DNA of 64,000 bases from an uncultured Bacteroidota bacterium. Its GTDB lineage: Bacteria; Bacteroidota; Bacteroidia; Bacteroidales; F082. The DNA lies in the NCBI GenBank assembly GCA_913055825.1, contig CAJXKB010000005.1, positions 1 through 64,000 of the forward strand. Reading direction: 5' to 3'. A program made the translations under genes and the position numbers. Numbering within the stretch: the stretch's first letter is position 1; each line of letters starts with the position of its first letter. A model generated the notes under the pieces. That model saw only the letters and a list, made by a program, of their open reading frames with translations, had not been told where the DNA came from and did not search any database. Positions 16,635 through 25,271 of this stretch are shown here, piece by piece.

Positions 16635-18125
16635 ATGCGAAAATTTTTGCTGGTTTTAATTATCTGTCTCACATTTAACAATGGATATGCGCAGCGGCGC
16701 CTCTATAAAAAGCACCACATCGTTAATAAAGTTTTATCTGAAATAAAAAAGGATAATGATTTTAAAAATGCCGGTTTTGGTTTTATCGCCATCGATTCAA
16801 AAACAGGGCAGGTTATTTCATCTTATAATCCCGATAAAGCACTCAGGCCCGCATCCAATCAAAAATTAATCTCCACTGCAACGGTTCTACAGCTATACGG
16901 CCCTGATTATAAATTTGAAACAAGGCTGGAGTACACCGGTAGTATTGACACAGTATCGCACATACTTTATGGCAATATCATCATAAAAGGTGGCGGAGAC
17001 CCTACGCTGGGCTCAAAATATTTCGATGATACAAAAAACAAGCAGTTTCTTACACAGTGGGTAAAAGCCATAAAAAATTTGCATATCGATTCAGTTGCCG
17101 GTGCCGTTATTGCCGATGCCGGAATTTACAGCAGGGATATTGTACCCGTATCCTGGTCGTGGACCAATATGGGTAATTATTATGGTGCCGGTGCATGCGG
17201 CCTTAGCATATTTGATGATTACTACACGATCTTTTTTGATACCGACAGCACCATTGGCGACACAGCCAAAATAGTAAAAACCGTTCCTGACATTCCTTAT
17301 TTGGTTTTTGATAATGCAATACTTGCCGATACCGTTTCGGGTGATCACTCAAATATCATGGGAGCACCATACTGTAATACACGCTATTTAAGGGGAAAAC
17401 TCCCTTTAGGAAAAACCGGTTTTGGTGTAAAAGGGTCTGTGCCTGACCCGGCCTACTTTGCTGCTTTTGAGCTGAATAAAACTTTGCATGATAACGGCAT
17501 AAAAGTAAAGGATAAACCAACGACTATTCGGTTGCTTAAAATACCCGGAAATCAGATTTCAGGTCAATCAACTGTGATTACAACAACTTATTCTCCCCCT
17601 CTCTCAAAAATTATCGAGCAAACCAACATCCACAGTATCAATTTATTTGCAGAACATTTTTTAGATCAGTGCGGATTAAAGCTCATTGGCAGGGCGCAAA
17701 CAGAAGCTGATGCCAAAGCGGTCATGGATTTTTGGAAAAATAATGGCATGGACATACAGGGGATGAAGCTCACCGACGGGAGTGGCTTGTCGCAATACAA
17801 TGCCGTAACACCCCGCCAGATGGTATTTTTACTGAATTATATGAAACATAACAGCCCTTATTTTGACGTGTATTACAATTCGCTTCCCATTGCCGGGGAA
17901 GAAGGAACCGTAGAGGGAATGTTTAAGAATAGCCCGGCTGAAGGAAACCTCAGGGCGAAAAGTGGAACAATAGACCGCGTTAAAGCTTATACCGGATTTG
18001 TAAAATCACGTTCGGGACGGGAAATTATTTTTTCGATGATAGCCAACAGTTTTAGCTGCAAATCGCGGGAAGCAAGGGCAAAACTTGAAAGGTTAATGAT
18101 TGCCCTCGCCAAGCTTAAAAAATAA
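16635..18125 (+). CDS. dacB: D-alanyl-D-alanine carboxypeptidase/endopeptidase, PBP4 type
   Basis: The 496-residue protein has a signal peptide ending at about residue 19 (NNGYAQ) and the three serine-peptidase motifs of the S13/PBP4 family: SxxK at Ser74-Lys77 (PASNQK), SxN in HSINLFAEHF (about residues 336-338) and KSG in LRAKSGTIDR near the C-terminus. The long insertion after the first motif, typical of PBP4, is present. In the periplasm it removes terminal D-Ala or cuts D-Ala-mDAP cross-links, producing peptides that the genes at 18-28 kb could use. It has its own promoter and converges on the LD-carboxypeptidase gene. Confidence 0.9.
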   Translation: MRKFLLVLIICLTFNNGYAQRRLYKKHHIVNKVLSEIKKDNDFKNAGFGFIAIDSKTGQVISSYNPDKALRPASNQKLISTATVLQLYGPDYKFETRLEYTGSIDTVSHILYGNIIIKGGGDPTLGSKYFDDTKNKQFLTQWVKAIKNLHIDSVAGAVIADAGIYSRDIVPVSWSWTNMGNYYGAGACGLSIFDDYYTIFFDTDSTIGDTAKIVKTVPDIPYLVFDNAILADTVSGDHSNIMGAPYCNTRYLRGKLPLGKTGFGVKGSVPDPAYFAAFELNKTLHDNGIKVKDKPTTIRLLKIPGNQISGQSTVITTTYSPPLSKIIEQTNIHSINLFAEHFLDQCGLKLIGRAQTEADAKAVMDFWKNNGMDIQGMKLTDGSGLSQYNAVTPRQMVFLLNYMKHNSPYFDVYYNSLPIAGEEGTVEGMFKNSPAEGNLRAKSGTIDRVKAYTGFVKSRSGREIIFSMIANSFSCKSREARAKLERLMIALAKLKK

Positions 18126-18177
18126 ATTGAGAGGCGTTATTTTCCTGCGAAAAAGCCGGCATGTTATACATAAAAGG

Positions 18178-19227
18178 CTAAATCACTGCACTTTCCAATA
18201 ATTTCAATGTTCTTCGGTTTGCATTAAATTTTGCGTGAATACCAACGGGCAGAGTCATGTTTGTTTTTATATGTCCGAATGGGAACCCATAAGCAACGGG
18301 GATATTCAACGGTTTTAGTATGTCTGCAATAGCTTGTCTTAGTGATAAAGTTGGTAAATCGTTTATATTGCATTTATAAAAAACACCCAGAACAATTCCA
18401 TTTGCATATTTAAGGTTTGTCGCCTGAACAAGCTGCGTCAACATGCGGTCGGCCCGGTATGTTTTTTCTTCAATTTCCTCAATAAAAGCAATTTTATTTT
18501 CAAAATCAGGTGCAAATGCACTGCCGGCCATAGAAGCCAGAACGCTCAAATTACCACCAATCAACTCCCCCTCAGCTTTACCTTCAGTGATGGTATAAAA
18601 ATCAAATTCAGGATTGTCTTCGGTATTTTCTTCCCGCTGATACGGATATTTATACCTTGGCTTTGGGTTAACCAGCACATTATCAAACGACTTTAACGTA
18701 TAATCGATAAAATGAGAAATACCAAGCGGCCCGTGAAAACAAACTAAGCCTGTCCTGTCATAAATTGCGGTCAGTAAAGCGGTAATATCACTATAGCCGA
18801 TAAGTATTTTGGGATTACCCCTTATTTGATTATAATTCAGCAAATCGACTACCCTGATTGAACCGTAGCCGCCACGCACGCACATAATAGCATCCACATC
18901 CTTATTAACAAACATATGCATCAATTCATCGGCGCGTTCCTGGTCGGTTCCGGCAAAATAGCCATACTCCGATAAAACCGAAGGTTTATAATAGGTTTTA
19001 TAACCCATATTTTCCAACTTTTTTACCGTTTCGTCAAGCTGTTCCTTAGTTATGGGGCTTCCAGGGGTAACCAGGCCGATAACATCGCCTTGTTTCAGTC
19101 GTTTGGGCAAAATCCGTTTGGGTCTGACTTTTAACAAATTGGTTTGTGAATATGCATTCAGAGTTGGCAATGTTGACAAGACACCGATTGCGGCCATATT
19201 TTTCAGGAAAGTTCTTCTATCTGACAT
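18178..19227 (-). CDS. LD-carboxypeptidase, S66 family, Tat-exported
   Basis: The 349-residue protein begins MSDRRTFLKNMAAIGVLSTL, a twin-arginine signal (RRTFLK followed by a hydrophobic stretch). The S66 nucleophile is Ser146 in IGYSDITALL; a Glu-rich FIEEIEE (about residue 235) and the FGHIKTN histidine near the C-terminus complete the likely triad. S66 enzymes remove the terminal D-Ala from the L,D-bond of murein tetrapeptides. The Escherichia coli enzyme is cytoplasmic, so export is a notable difference. B. subtilis YkfA belongs to the same family. It is last in the minus-strand set and is separated from susD by a terminator-like hairpin, so its expression may be partly separate. Confidence 0.88.
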   Translation of the reverse strand: MSDRRTFLKNMAAIGVLSTLPTLNAYSQTNLLKVRPKRILPKRLKQGDVIGLVTPGSPITKEQLDETVKKLENMGYKTYYKPSVLSEYGYFAGTDQERADELMHMFVNKDVDAIMCVRGGYGSIRVVDLLNYNQIRGNPKILIGYSDITALLTAIYDRTGLVCFHGPLGISHFIDYTLKSFDNVLVNPKPRYKYPYQREENTEDNPEFDFYTITEGKAEGELIGGNLSVLASMAGSAFAPDFENKIAFIEEIEEKTYRADRMLTQLVQATNLKYANGIVLGVFYKCNINDLPTLSLRQAIADILKPLNIPVAYGFPFGHIKTNMTLPVGIHAKFNANRRTLKLLESAVI

Positions 19228-19273
19228 TTTCTTGGGGAATTTAATTATTCAACGTTTTTAATTTTTGGCAAAA

Positions 19274-19325
19274 AAAAGAAAGAATGGTGCAAGGTAAACA
19301 TTTATACCTGACCATTCTTTCTTTT
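19274..19325 (-). terminator. Terminator or attenuator between susD and the LD-carboxypeptidase gene
   Basis: AAAAGAAAGAATGGT (19274-19288) pairs with ACCATTCTTTCTTTT (19311-19325), and an inner AGGTA/TACCT pair extends it. Read on the minus strand the stem ends in a long T run. Transcripts from susCD should mostly stop here, with read-through feeding the carboxypeptidase gene. Confidence 0.75.
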
Positions 19326-19343
19326 AATACTAATTAGTTAACA

Positions 19344-20825
19344 TTACTGCCACCAAACCGGATCAACAGGTGATTTTTGGTTTGCCGTAACATTATCCGG
19401 ATTTCTCTGGGCCTCAGTTGAAGGGTATTGAGCCCTATTAAACCATTTACCCGGAAATTCACCCTGATCATTATCTGCCGGTAAGGCAAGACCCGGGAAA
19501 ACATCAGTGGAATAATTGTATTTTCTTAAATCGACATAAGTTTCAGGATTCAGGAAATTAGCAATATATTTTTCTTTCATGATGTTTTGCAATTTCAAAT
19601 TGGCAGCTCCCATACTTACGGAAGGATCAGCCAGATAATCAGATGATGATACACCCAGCTTGGCCATGTTGGCTTTGATACCTGCTAAATAAGCATCGTA
19701 GCCGGACTGTGTAGTTCCCACACTGGTTGTGGTACCGCCATTGGCCAAAAATTCAGCTTCAGCTTTGATAAACAAGGCTTCGGCATAAGAAATCACCACG
19801 ATTGGAGAAGCTTGGTTAGTATAATAGCCCTCTTCTTTAAAGTCGGTATTAGCAGAAGTTCCGTCTCCGGAAACTCCCTGTCCACCACTTACATAACCTT
19901 TATAATTATCACTGCCATCATCGGTTTGAGCATAAACAGGCAGGCGAGGATCTCTCGTTACAACACCTCCTGTGAAAGGAAATGATGTACCATCCATATA
20001 ACTAACCAGATGGTCACAAATTACATCGTGATAGTTTCCAGTATGTTTTGCCAATACTTCCAATGAGTACCAGGGATTAATTGTCTTTTCCGTGAAAGTC
20101 ATTTGAAAATCATCGGAATTTGAGGTAAACCCTTTAGCAATGGCAGCCAATGCTTCATTTGCTGCTTTTGCAGCACCCTCTTTATTAATCAAATGCAATT
20201 TATACCTGGCTTTCAGCGTATAGGCAGCTTTAAGCCATTTCGTTAAATCGCCGTGGTAAATAAGATCGGAAGACGAATTAGGCGCATAACCCGAATTATC
20301 GGGACCTTCTAACTCAGCAATAGCATTATCGAGCAAACTAAAGATTGCGGTGTAAATAGATTCCTGCGTATCAAAAGCGGGAGTAAAATTATTTGATGCC
20401 TGTGTTGCCTCTGAATAAGGAATGTTTTCGTAACTATCGGTGCCAATTCCCAGATTTATTGCAATTAAAATCTGTGCTACGGCATCGAAATGTTTCGCAC
20501 CCACTTCCTCTGCTTTATCTCTGATTACTTTCAGGTCAGGAAGTGTGTATAAATAGATGTCGCTCCATGTTCCTGAAACAGAAGTTACCCCGGCGGCTGA
20601 ACCACCTTGTCCAACAAAATTCTGGGCATAATTCCCAAAACTTCTTTCGGCACTATACTGACCATAAATGGTATGGAAAATAACAGGGCCCAATAAGTCA
20701 TTCATACTTAATTTAGAAGCATCAACTGCAGTGTTAGGAACGTTTACATCAAAGAAGTCTTTGCCACACCCTGAGATGAGTGTGATAAGCAAGACGACAA
20801 CGACTGATTTTAGTATATTTTTCAT
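19344..20825 (-). CDS. SusD/RagB-family outer-membrane lipoprotein
   Basis: The 493-residue protein has a lipoprotein signal (LISGC, lipidated Cys20) and the SusD/RagB pattern: N-terminal DVNVPN, helical repeats in the middle, and the C-terminal NYSTDVFPGLALP ... WFNRAQYPSTEAQRNPDN. It is a surface-exposed substrate-binding partner that caps a SusC-type transporter. Twelve bases separate it from susC, the normal arrangement. Most pairs handle glycans, but peptide-importing SusCD pairs such as RagAB are known. The surrounding murein-peptide enzymes suggest that peptides or muropeptides are the cargo; this is inference. Confidence 0.92.
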   Translation of the reverse strand: MKNILKSVVVVLLITLISGCGKDFFDVNVPNTAVDASKLSMNDLLGPVIFHTIYGQYSAERSFGNYAQNFVGQGGSAAGVTSVSGTWSDIYLYTLPDLKVIRDKAEEVGAKHFDAVAQILIAINLGIGTDSYENIPYSEATQASNNFTPAFDTQESIYTAIFSLLDNAIAELEGPDNSGYAPNSSSDLIYHGDLTKWLKAAYTLKARYKLHLINKEGAAKAANEALAAIAKGFTSNSDDFQMTFTEKTINPWYSLEVLAKHTGNYHDVICDHLVSYMDGTSFPFTGGVVTRDPRLPVYAQTDDGSDNYKGYVSGGQGVSGDGTSANTDFKEEGYYTNQASPIVVISYAEALFIKAEAEFLANGGTTTSVGTTQSGYDAYLAGIKANMAKLGVSSSDYLADPSVSMGAANLKLQNIMKEKYIANFLNPETYVDLRKYNYSTDVFPGLALPADNDQGEFPGKWFNRAQYPSTEAQRNPDNVTANQKSPVDPVWWQ

Positions 20826-20837
20826 GTTCTTAGTCTT

Positions 20838-23800
20838 TTAAAATTGAAATTTAACACCAAAAGTATAGCTTTGGCTTAACGGAACTGTTAAACCTGTAAA
20901 TCCGTAGATATTAGTACCTGCGCCAAAGTAGTTTGCTTCCGGATCAAATCCGTCGAAAGGTGTCCACAGAATAATGTTATGCGCACTGGCGAAAACATCG
21001 AAACTCCTCATATGTTTCACTTTGAAACGGTATGTAATGCCTATGTTTCTCAGTTTAACCCATGAAGCGTCTTTTAACAATACTTCTGCAGCACTGTTAT
21101 AGTTATTCCAGTCTCTGTAGTAACTATTTGCCGTAATCATCAAAGGGATATCATTTTTGACGTAACCGCCATTGCCATCATCCCTTTCTCCCTCGAGGAC
21201 ACGTTCCTGATCACGGAACTGAGTTTCAAGAAGGTTTCCGTTACGCAAAGCATTTCTATAACCCTTGTCATACACATCACCACCTTTTTTCCATTCAACA
21301 AGGAAGTTAAAGCTCAAATTTTTCCAGGTGAAATTAGTACCTATCGAGGATACGAAATCGGGAAAAGCATTCCCTACTTTTACCATCTGATTTGTACCGG
21401 TATAGAAATAACCTTTGTTATCTGATCCGGTTATCACCCATTTACCATCGGAACCCACATAACGTGAGCCATCAGGCGTGGTCTGGAATACCCAGCCGTA
21501 TAAACTTCCTATTTCATCACCCACTTTGGCTTTGGCAGTAATTCTGTCGCCAAAGAATACAATTTCTTTCAAATCTTCTGGTAAAGCAACCACTTTACCA
21601 TGAGTTGTTGACCAGTTGATATAAACTTCCCAACGTACATTATCGCTTCTTATGATATCGCCGCTAACCAATATTTCATGTCCCCAGGTTTTATAATCTC
21701 CGGCATTTCTTGTAACACCGGACAACCCTGAAGAGTAAGCCGTTCCTACAGTGAATATCTGATTGGTAACGTTTGTATTGTAATAAGAATAATCAATGCG
21801 TAAACGGTTTTCAAAGAAGTGTAAATTCGTTCCTACTTCAAAACTGTTGTCTTTTTCAGGCTGAATATTCATATCACCGGATGCAGTACTGGCACGATAA
21901 CCCCCGGCACCATTAAAAGGAAAGTTAGGCTCGGAAATAAAATAATGCCCTACCTTCCCAAAGCGAGGGCCTTTACCTACCTGTGCCCAAGATATCCTGA
22001 TTTTACCAAAGGTAAAAGCACTACTGTGTTTAAACAAATCCTGGGTAAAGACGTACGAAGCGCTAACCGATGGGTAAAAGAATGACCTGTTACCATCCGG
22101 TAATGTTGAAACCCAGTCGTTTCTACCGGTGGTATTCACAAATAATTTGTTTTTGAAGCCAAATTGCAGAGAATAGAACAGTCCCACATTTCTCAAGCGG
22201 GTAAGGCTTGTACCGGCAAATGTGTTAATCGTATTGCTTAGATCATCAACACCGGGGACATTTAAATTTTCACCTCTAATGTAATTATAATTTCTCTGCG
22301 TTTCTGTAACCTGGTTTCCAATGGTCAGATTCGTATTGAAATCCTTTGTCCAATCATGGTTAAAATGTACCAACAGGTCAGACTCCAAGCCTGTGTAGTT
22401 TATATTTTCATCCACAATAAAACCGTGAACATGCGTTCCAACATCCAAATCGGGTGGAACAAACCGGTTCCTCATTTCCGAATAGTTATCCACTTGAAAC
22501 GAATAAGTAGCCGACATCCATTTGTAAGGATCCCATTTCAGTTTGGCATTGGCTATCCAACGATTAAGATTACTTTTCTGATTACTTTTCTCCAGAAAAT
22601 ACCGTGGATTGTCAATAATACCCCTGGTATAATTCTTCTGAGTTCCATCTGGATACTCATAATCGTTTATGGGGAAAGTAGATGACCAGTAAGACAGCGA
22701 ACTAAATACTGACTTGTCACCACCGTTAGCCCTTACAGAATTAGTTCTTGTATAGGCTATCGAAGTGTTAAACTGAAGATTTTTCAGTATTTTATAACCC
22801 GCATTAACCCTGAAAGTTTTTTTGTCAAATTTAGTATTGGGCAAAATACCATTATCTCTTGTCCAGTTGGAAGAGAAGAAATAATTAAACTTGTCACTTG
22901 CTCCGCTAATATTAAAATTCAGCTGGTTATTAACGCCCGTTTTAAATAATTCGTACGGGCTATGAAAAGCATCATGAGATAAGTCTATTACCGAACCATC
23001 AGGCATCGTAAAAGAATCATCAGTAAAAGGGACGCCCCATGAATAGAATGCGAAACTACCGGGATGGAGGTATCCATCGGGTTGACTGGGGTCGATAACT
23101 GCCCCCGGAATTTTTGTAGTCCGGTTACCTTCACGAAAAGTTGTTTGCAATGAAGGGGTTTTTACAACATCTCTGAAGGTTGTGTTAAGCGTTAAATTAA
23201 CTTTAGGTTTCCCCTTTTTACCTTTTTTTGTTGTAATCACAATAGCGCCATTTGCAGCCCTTACACCATACAATGCAGTAGCGGCAGCCCCTTTCAACAC
23301 AGAATAACTTGCAATGTCATCCGGGTTTAAGTCGCCGGCCCTGTTTGAAAAGTTAAACTGTTCATTACTGCCCGTAGCATTTGAGCCCGAACTTGGCAAC
23401 ACATTACCGGCAAAAGTCGTATTGTCAACAGGTAAACCGTCAACAATAATCAATGGCTGATTATTTCTACCGGGGTCGATAGATGTAATACCCCGAATTA
23501 AAATATCGACACCACCGCCTGCCGAGCCACCGGTTTGAGAAATCTGTAAACCGGCCACTTTACCTTGCAGCGCCTGAACAGCACTGGTTTGGCCTACTAC
23601 ATCAATATCTTTAGGCTTTATCTGGGTTACAGAATAGCCTAATGCCTTTGTTTCTTTCTTAATACCAAAAGCAGTAACCACAACTTCGTTGAGTTTACTT
23701 ACGCTTTCCTGAAGAGTAACGTTAAGTGTTGAGCCGGAAACCTTAACTTCTTTTGTGTCATAACCAACAAATGAAAAAACCAAAACATTGCCGTTTGAGG

Positions 23801-23996
23801 CTTGAATTTTGAATTTTCCATTTAAATCGGATGTGGTTCCACTAGTAGTTCCTTTAATGCGAATATTTACCCCTGGCAATCCGGCTCCGGAGGCATCTGA
23901 CACTACACCTGTAACAGTTTGCACTTGCGCAAACAACAACTGTGTGGCAGAAATAAACACCATTAACAGGAATAAGAACCTGTACTTTTTTTTCAT
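20838..23996 (-). CDS. SusC/RagA-family TonB-dependent transporter
   Basis: The 1052-residue protein begins with a signal peptide (ends LLFAQ at about residue 24), then a carboxypeptidase-regulatory-like domain (VQTVTGVVSDASGAGLPGVN), the SusC signature LNEVVVTAFGIKKETKALG and a plug with the ILIRGITSI and GVRAANGAIVITTKKGK segments. A long beta-barrel follows and ends in an aromatic strand (YTFGVKFQF). It imports large substrates through the outer membrane with energy from TonB, and pairs with SusD. A TonB/ExbB/ExbD set is encoded at 48.7-50.8 kb, though that need not be its only partner. The start at 23996 is well supported by the signal peptide. Confidence 0.95.
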   Translation of the reverse strand: MKKKYRFLFLLMVFISATQLLFAQVQTVTGVVSDASGAGLPGVNIRIKGTTSGTTSDLNGKFKIQASNGNVLVFSFVGYDTKEVKVSGSTLNVTLQESVSKLNEVVVTAFGIKKETKALGYSVTQIKPKDIDVVGQTSAVQALQGKVAGLQISQTGGSAGGGVDILIRGITSIDPGRNNQPLIIVDGLPVDNTTFAGNVLPSSGSNATGSNEQFNFSNRAGDLNPDDIASYSVLKGAAATALYGVRAANGAIVITTKKGKKGKPKVNLTLNTTFRDVVKTPSLQTTFREGNRTTKIPGAVIDPSQPDGYLHPGSFAFYSWGVPFTDDSFTMPDGSVIDLSHDAFHSPYELFKTGVNNQLNFNISGASDKFNYFFSSNWTRDNGILPNTKFDKKTFRVNAGYKILKNLQFNTSIAYTRTNSVRANGGDKSVFSSLSYWSSTFPINDYEYPDGTQKNYTRGIIDNPRYFLEKSNQKSNLNRWIANAKLKWDPYKWMSATYSFQVDNYSEMRNRFVPPDLDVGTHVHGFIVDENINYTGLESDLLVHFNHDWTKDFNTNLTIGNQVTETQRNYNYIRGENLNVPGVDDLSNTINTFAGTSLTRLRNVGLFYSLQFGFKNKLFVNTTGRNDWVSTLPDGNRSFFYPSVSASYVFTQDLFKHSSAFTFGKIRISWAQVGKGPRFGKVGHYFISEPNFPFNGAGGYRASTASGDMNIQPEKDNSFEVGTNLHFFENRLRIDYSYYNTNVTNQIFTVGTAYSSGLSGVTRNAGDYKTWGHEILVSGDIIRSDNVRWEVYINWSTTHGKVVALPEDLKEIVFFGDRITAKAKVGDEIGSLYGWVFQTTPDGSRYVGSDGKWVITGSDNKGYFYTGTNQMVKVGNAFPDFVSSIGTNFTWKNLSFNFLVEWKKGGDVYDKGYRNALRNGNLLETQFRDQERVLEGERDDGNGGYVKNDIPLMITANSYYRDWNNYNSAAEVLLKDASWVKLRNIGITYRFKVKHMRSFDVFASAHNIILWTPFDGFDPEANYFGAGTNIYGFTGLTVPLSQSYTFGVKFQF

Positions 23997-24114
23997 AAGC
24001 GATTTGATTTTAATGAATAGATTAAGTGAATAATTGTAATTTAATACTCTTTTTTTTTAAATTTTTCTAAAGAATAGAAGCTATCAACAAGCAAACTATT
24101 TGATTTTCAAAATA

Positions 24115-25266
24115 TCATATCTTTTTTACACCAATACCAGGTAAATCGTTTAGCGTAACCTTTCCGTCTATTACTTTCATACCAACAAACGGATTGTTTT
24201 TGATTAACAGATTTCCATCGAGGTCGGCCCAATCAACAAGTGGCGCAAGCTGTGAAACAGCAGAAACACCACAGGAGGTCTCAGTCATGCAACCAATCAT
24301 TACCTTCATTTTCAAAGCTCTGGCAACGGTAATCATTTTCTTTGCTTCGTAAAGTCCGGTACTTTTCATTAGTTTTATGTTGATACCTGAATAAACCCCG
24401 TGAATTTTATCCACAATGTCGGGCAACCTTTGAAATGCTTCATCGGCCATAGTGGGCAAAGGGCTGTATTCTGTCAACCAGGCCATGTCATCAATCTGGT
24501 TTTTCGGCATGGGCTGTTCAACGAAAACAACACCTTTCTCTTTTAGCCAATAAATCATATCCAGTGCTTTGTTTCTGTCTTTCCATCCCTGGTTTACATC
24601 CACATACAATGGCAGGTCGGTTACTGATCTCACCGTGTCAATCATTTGCTGATCGTGGCCGCGTCCCAGTTTTACTTTTAACACCTTAAGATTTTCTTTC
24701 ATTTTTACGGCTTCTATCGTTTTTTTACGCACGACATCGGGTGTATCCATACCAATAGTAAAATCGGTATAAGGCGTTTTTTCGGGATTTAATCCCCATA
24801 ATTTGTAAAGCGGTTGATTTACAAGCTTCCCGATCAAATCGTGCAGGGCAATATCGACAGAGGCTTTTGCCGCCGGGTTTCCTAAAGCAATGGAATCCAC
24901 ATAATTCAGGATATCATCTACCCGGAATGGGTCAGAGAATTGTTCAAGATTCACCTGTTGCAAAAATTTTGTAGCAGTAGCCACTGATTCGCCAAGGTAT
25001 GGAGGCATCGATGCTTCGCCATACCCCACAAACCCTTCATACTCAATTTGCGTCAACACATCGGGAGTTGAGTTACGTGAATATTCAGCTACCGTAAAAG
25101 TATGCTGCATTTGCAGTGGATATGGTTTAAATGTCAATTTCATTTTACCGTGACCTTTCGATTTAATAAAAGGTGGTGCTGAAGCGAAAATATCCTTCGG
25201 CAACATCAAAGCGCTAAGTGAAGCAACACCCAGTGTTTTCGCAAAATTTCTTCTGTTTATTTGCAT
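24115..25266 (-). CDS. Dipeptide epimerase with a twin-arginine signal (exported)
   Basis: The 383-residue protein is a second enolase-superfamily epimerase. Its catalytic set is complete: Lys197/Lys199 (LKVKLG), Asp223 (VDVNQGW), Glu250 (VEQP), Asp275 (ADEA), Lys301 (KLMKSTG) and the DxD pair Asp348/Asp350 (ADLDGN). Unlike the paralogue at 12270, it begins MQINRRNFAKTLGVASLSAL, a twin-arginine signal ending in IFASA. L-Ala-D/L-Glu epimerases are normally cytoplasmic, so a periplasmic form implies that murein dipeptides are converted before uptake. Five bases separate it from the NlpC/P60 gene upstream. The match to B. subtilis YkfB is by family and context. Confidence 0.9.
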   Translation of the reverse strand: MQINRRNFAKTLGVASLSALMLPKDIFASAPPFIKSKGHGKMKLTFKPYPLQMQHTFTVAEYSRNSTPDVLTQIEYEGFVGYGEASMPPYLGESVATATKFLQQVNLEQFSDPFRVDDILNYVDSIALGNPAAKASVDIALHDLIGKLVNQPLYKLWGLNPEKTPYTDFTIGMDTPDVVRKKTIEAVKMKENLKVLKVKLGRGHDQQMIDTVRSVTDLPLYVDVNQGWKDRNKALDMIYWLKEKGVVFVEQPMPKNQIDDMAWLTEYSPLPTMADEAFQRLPDIVDKIHGVYSGINIKLMKSTGLYEAKKMITVARALKMKVMIGCMTETSCGVSAVSQLAPLVDWADLDGNLLIKNNPFVGMKVIDGKVTLNDLPGIGVKKI

Positions 25267-25271
25267 GTTAT

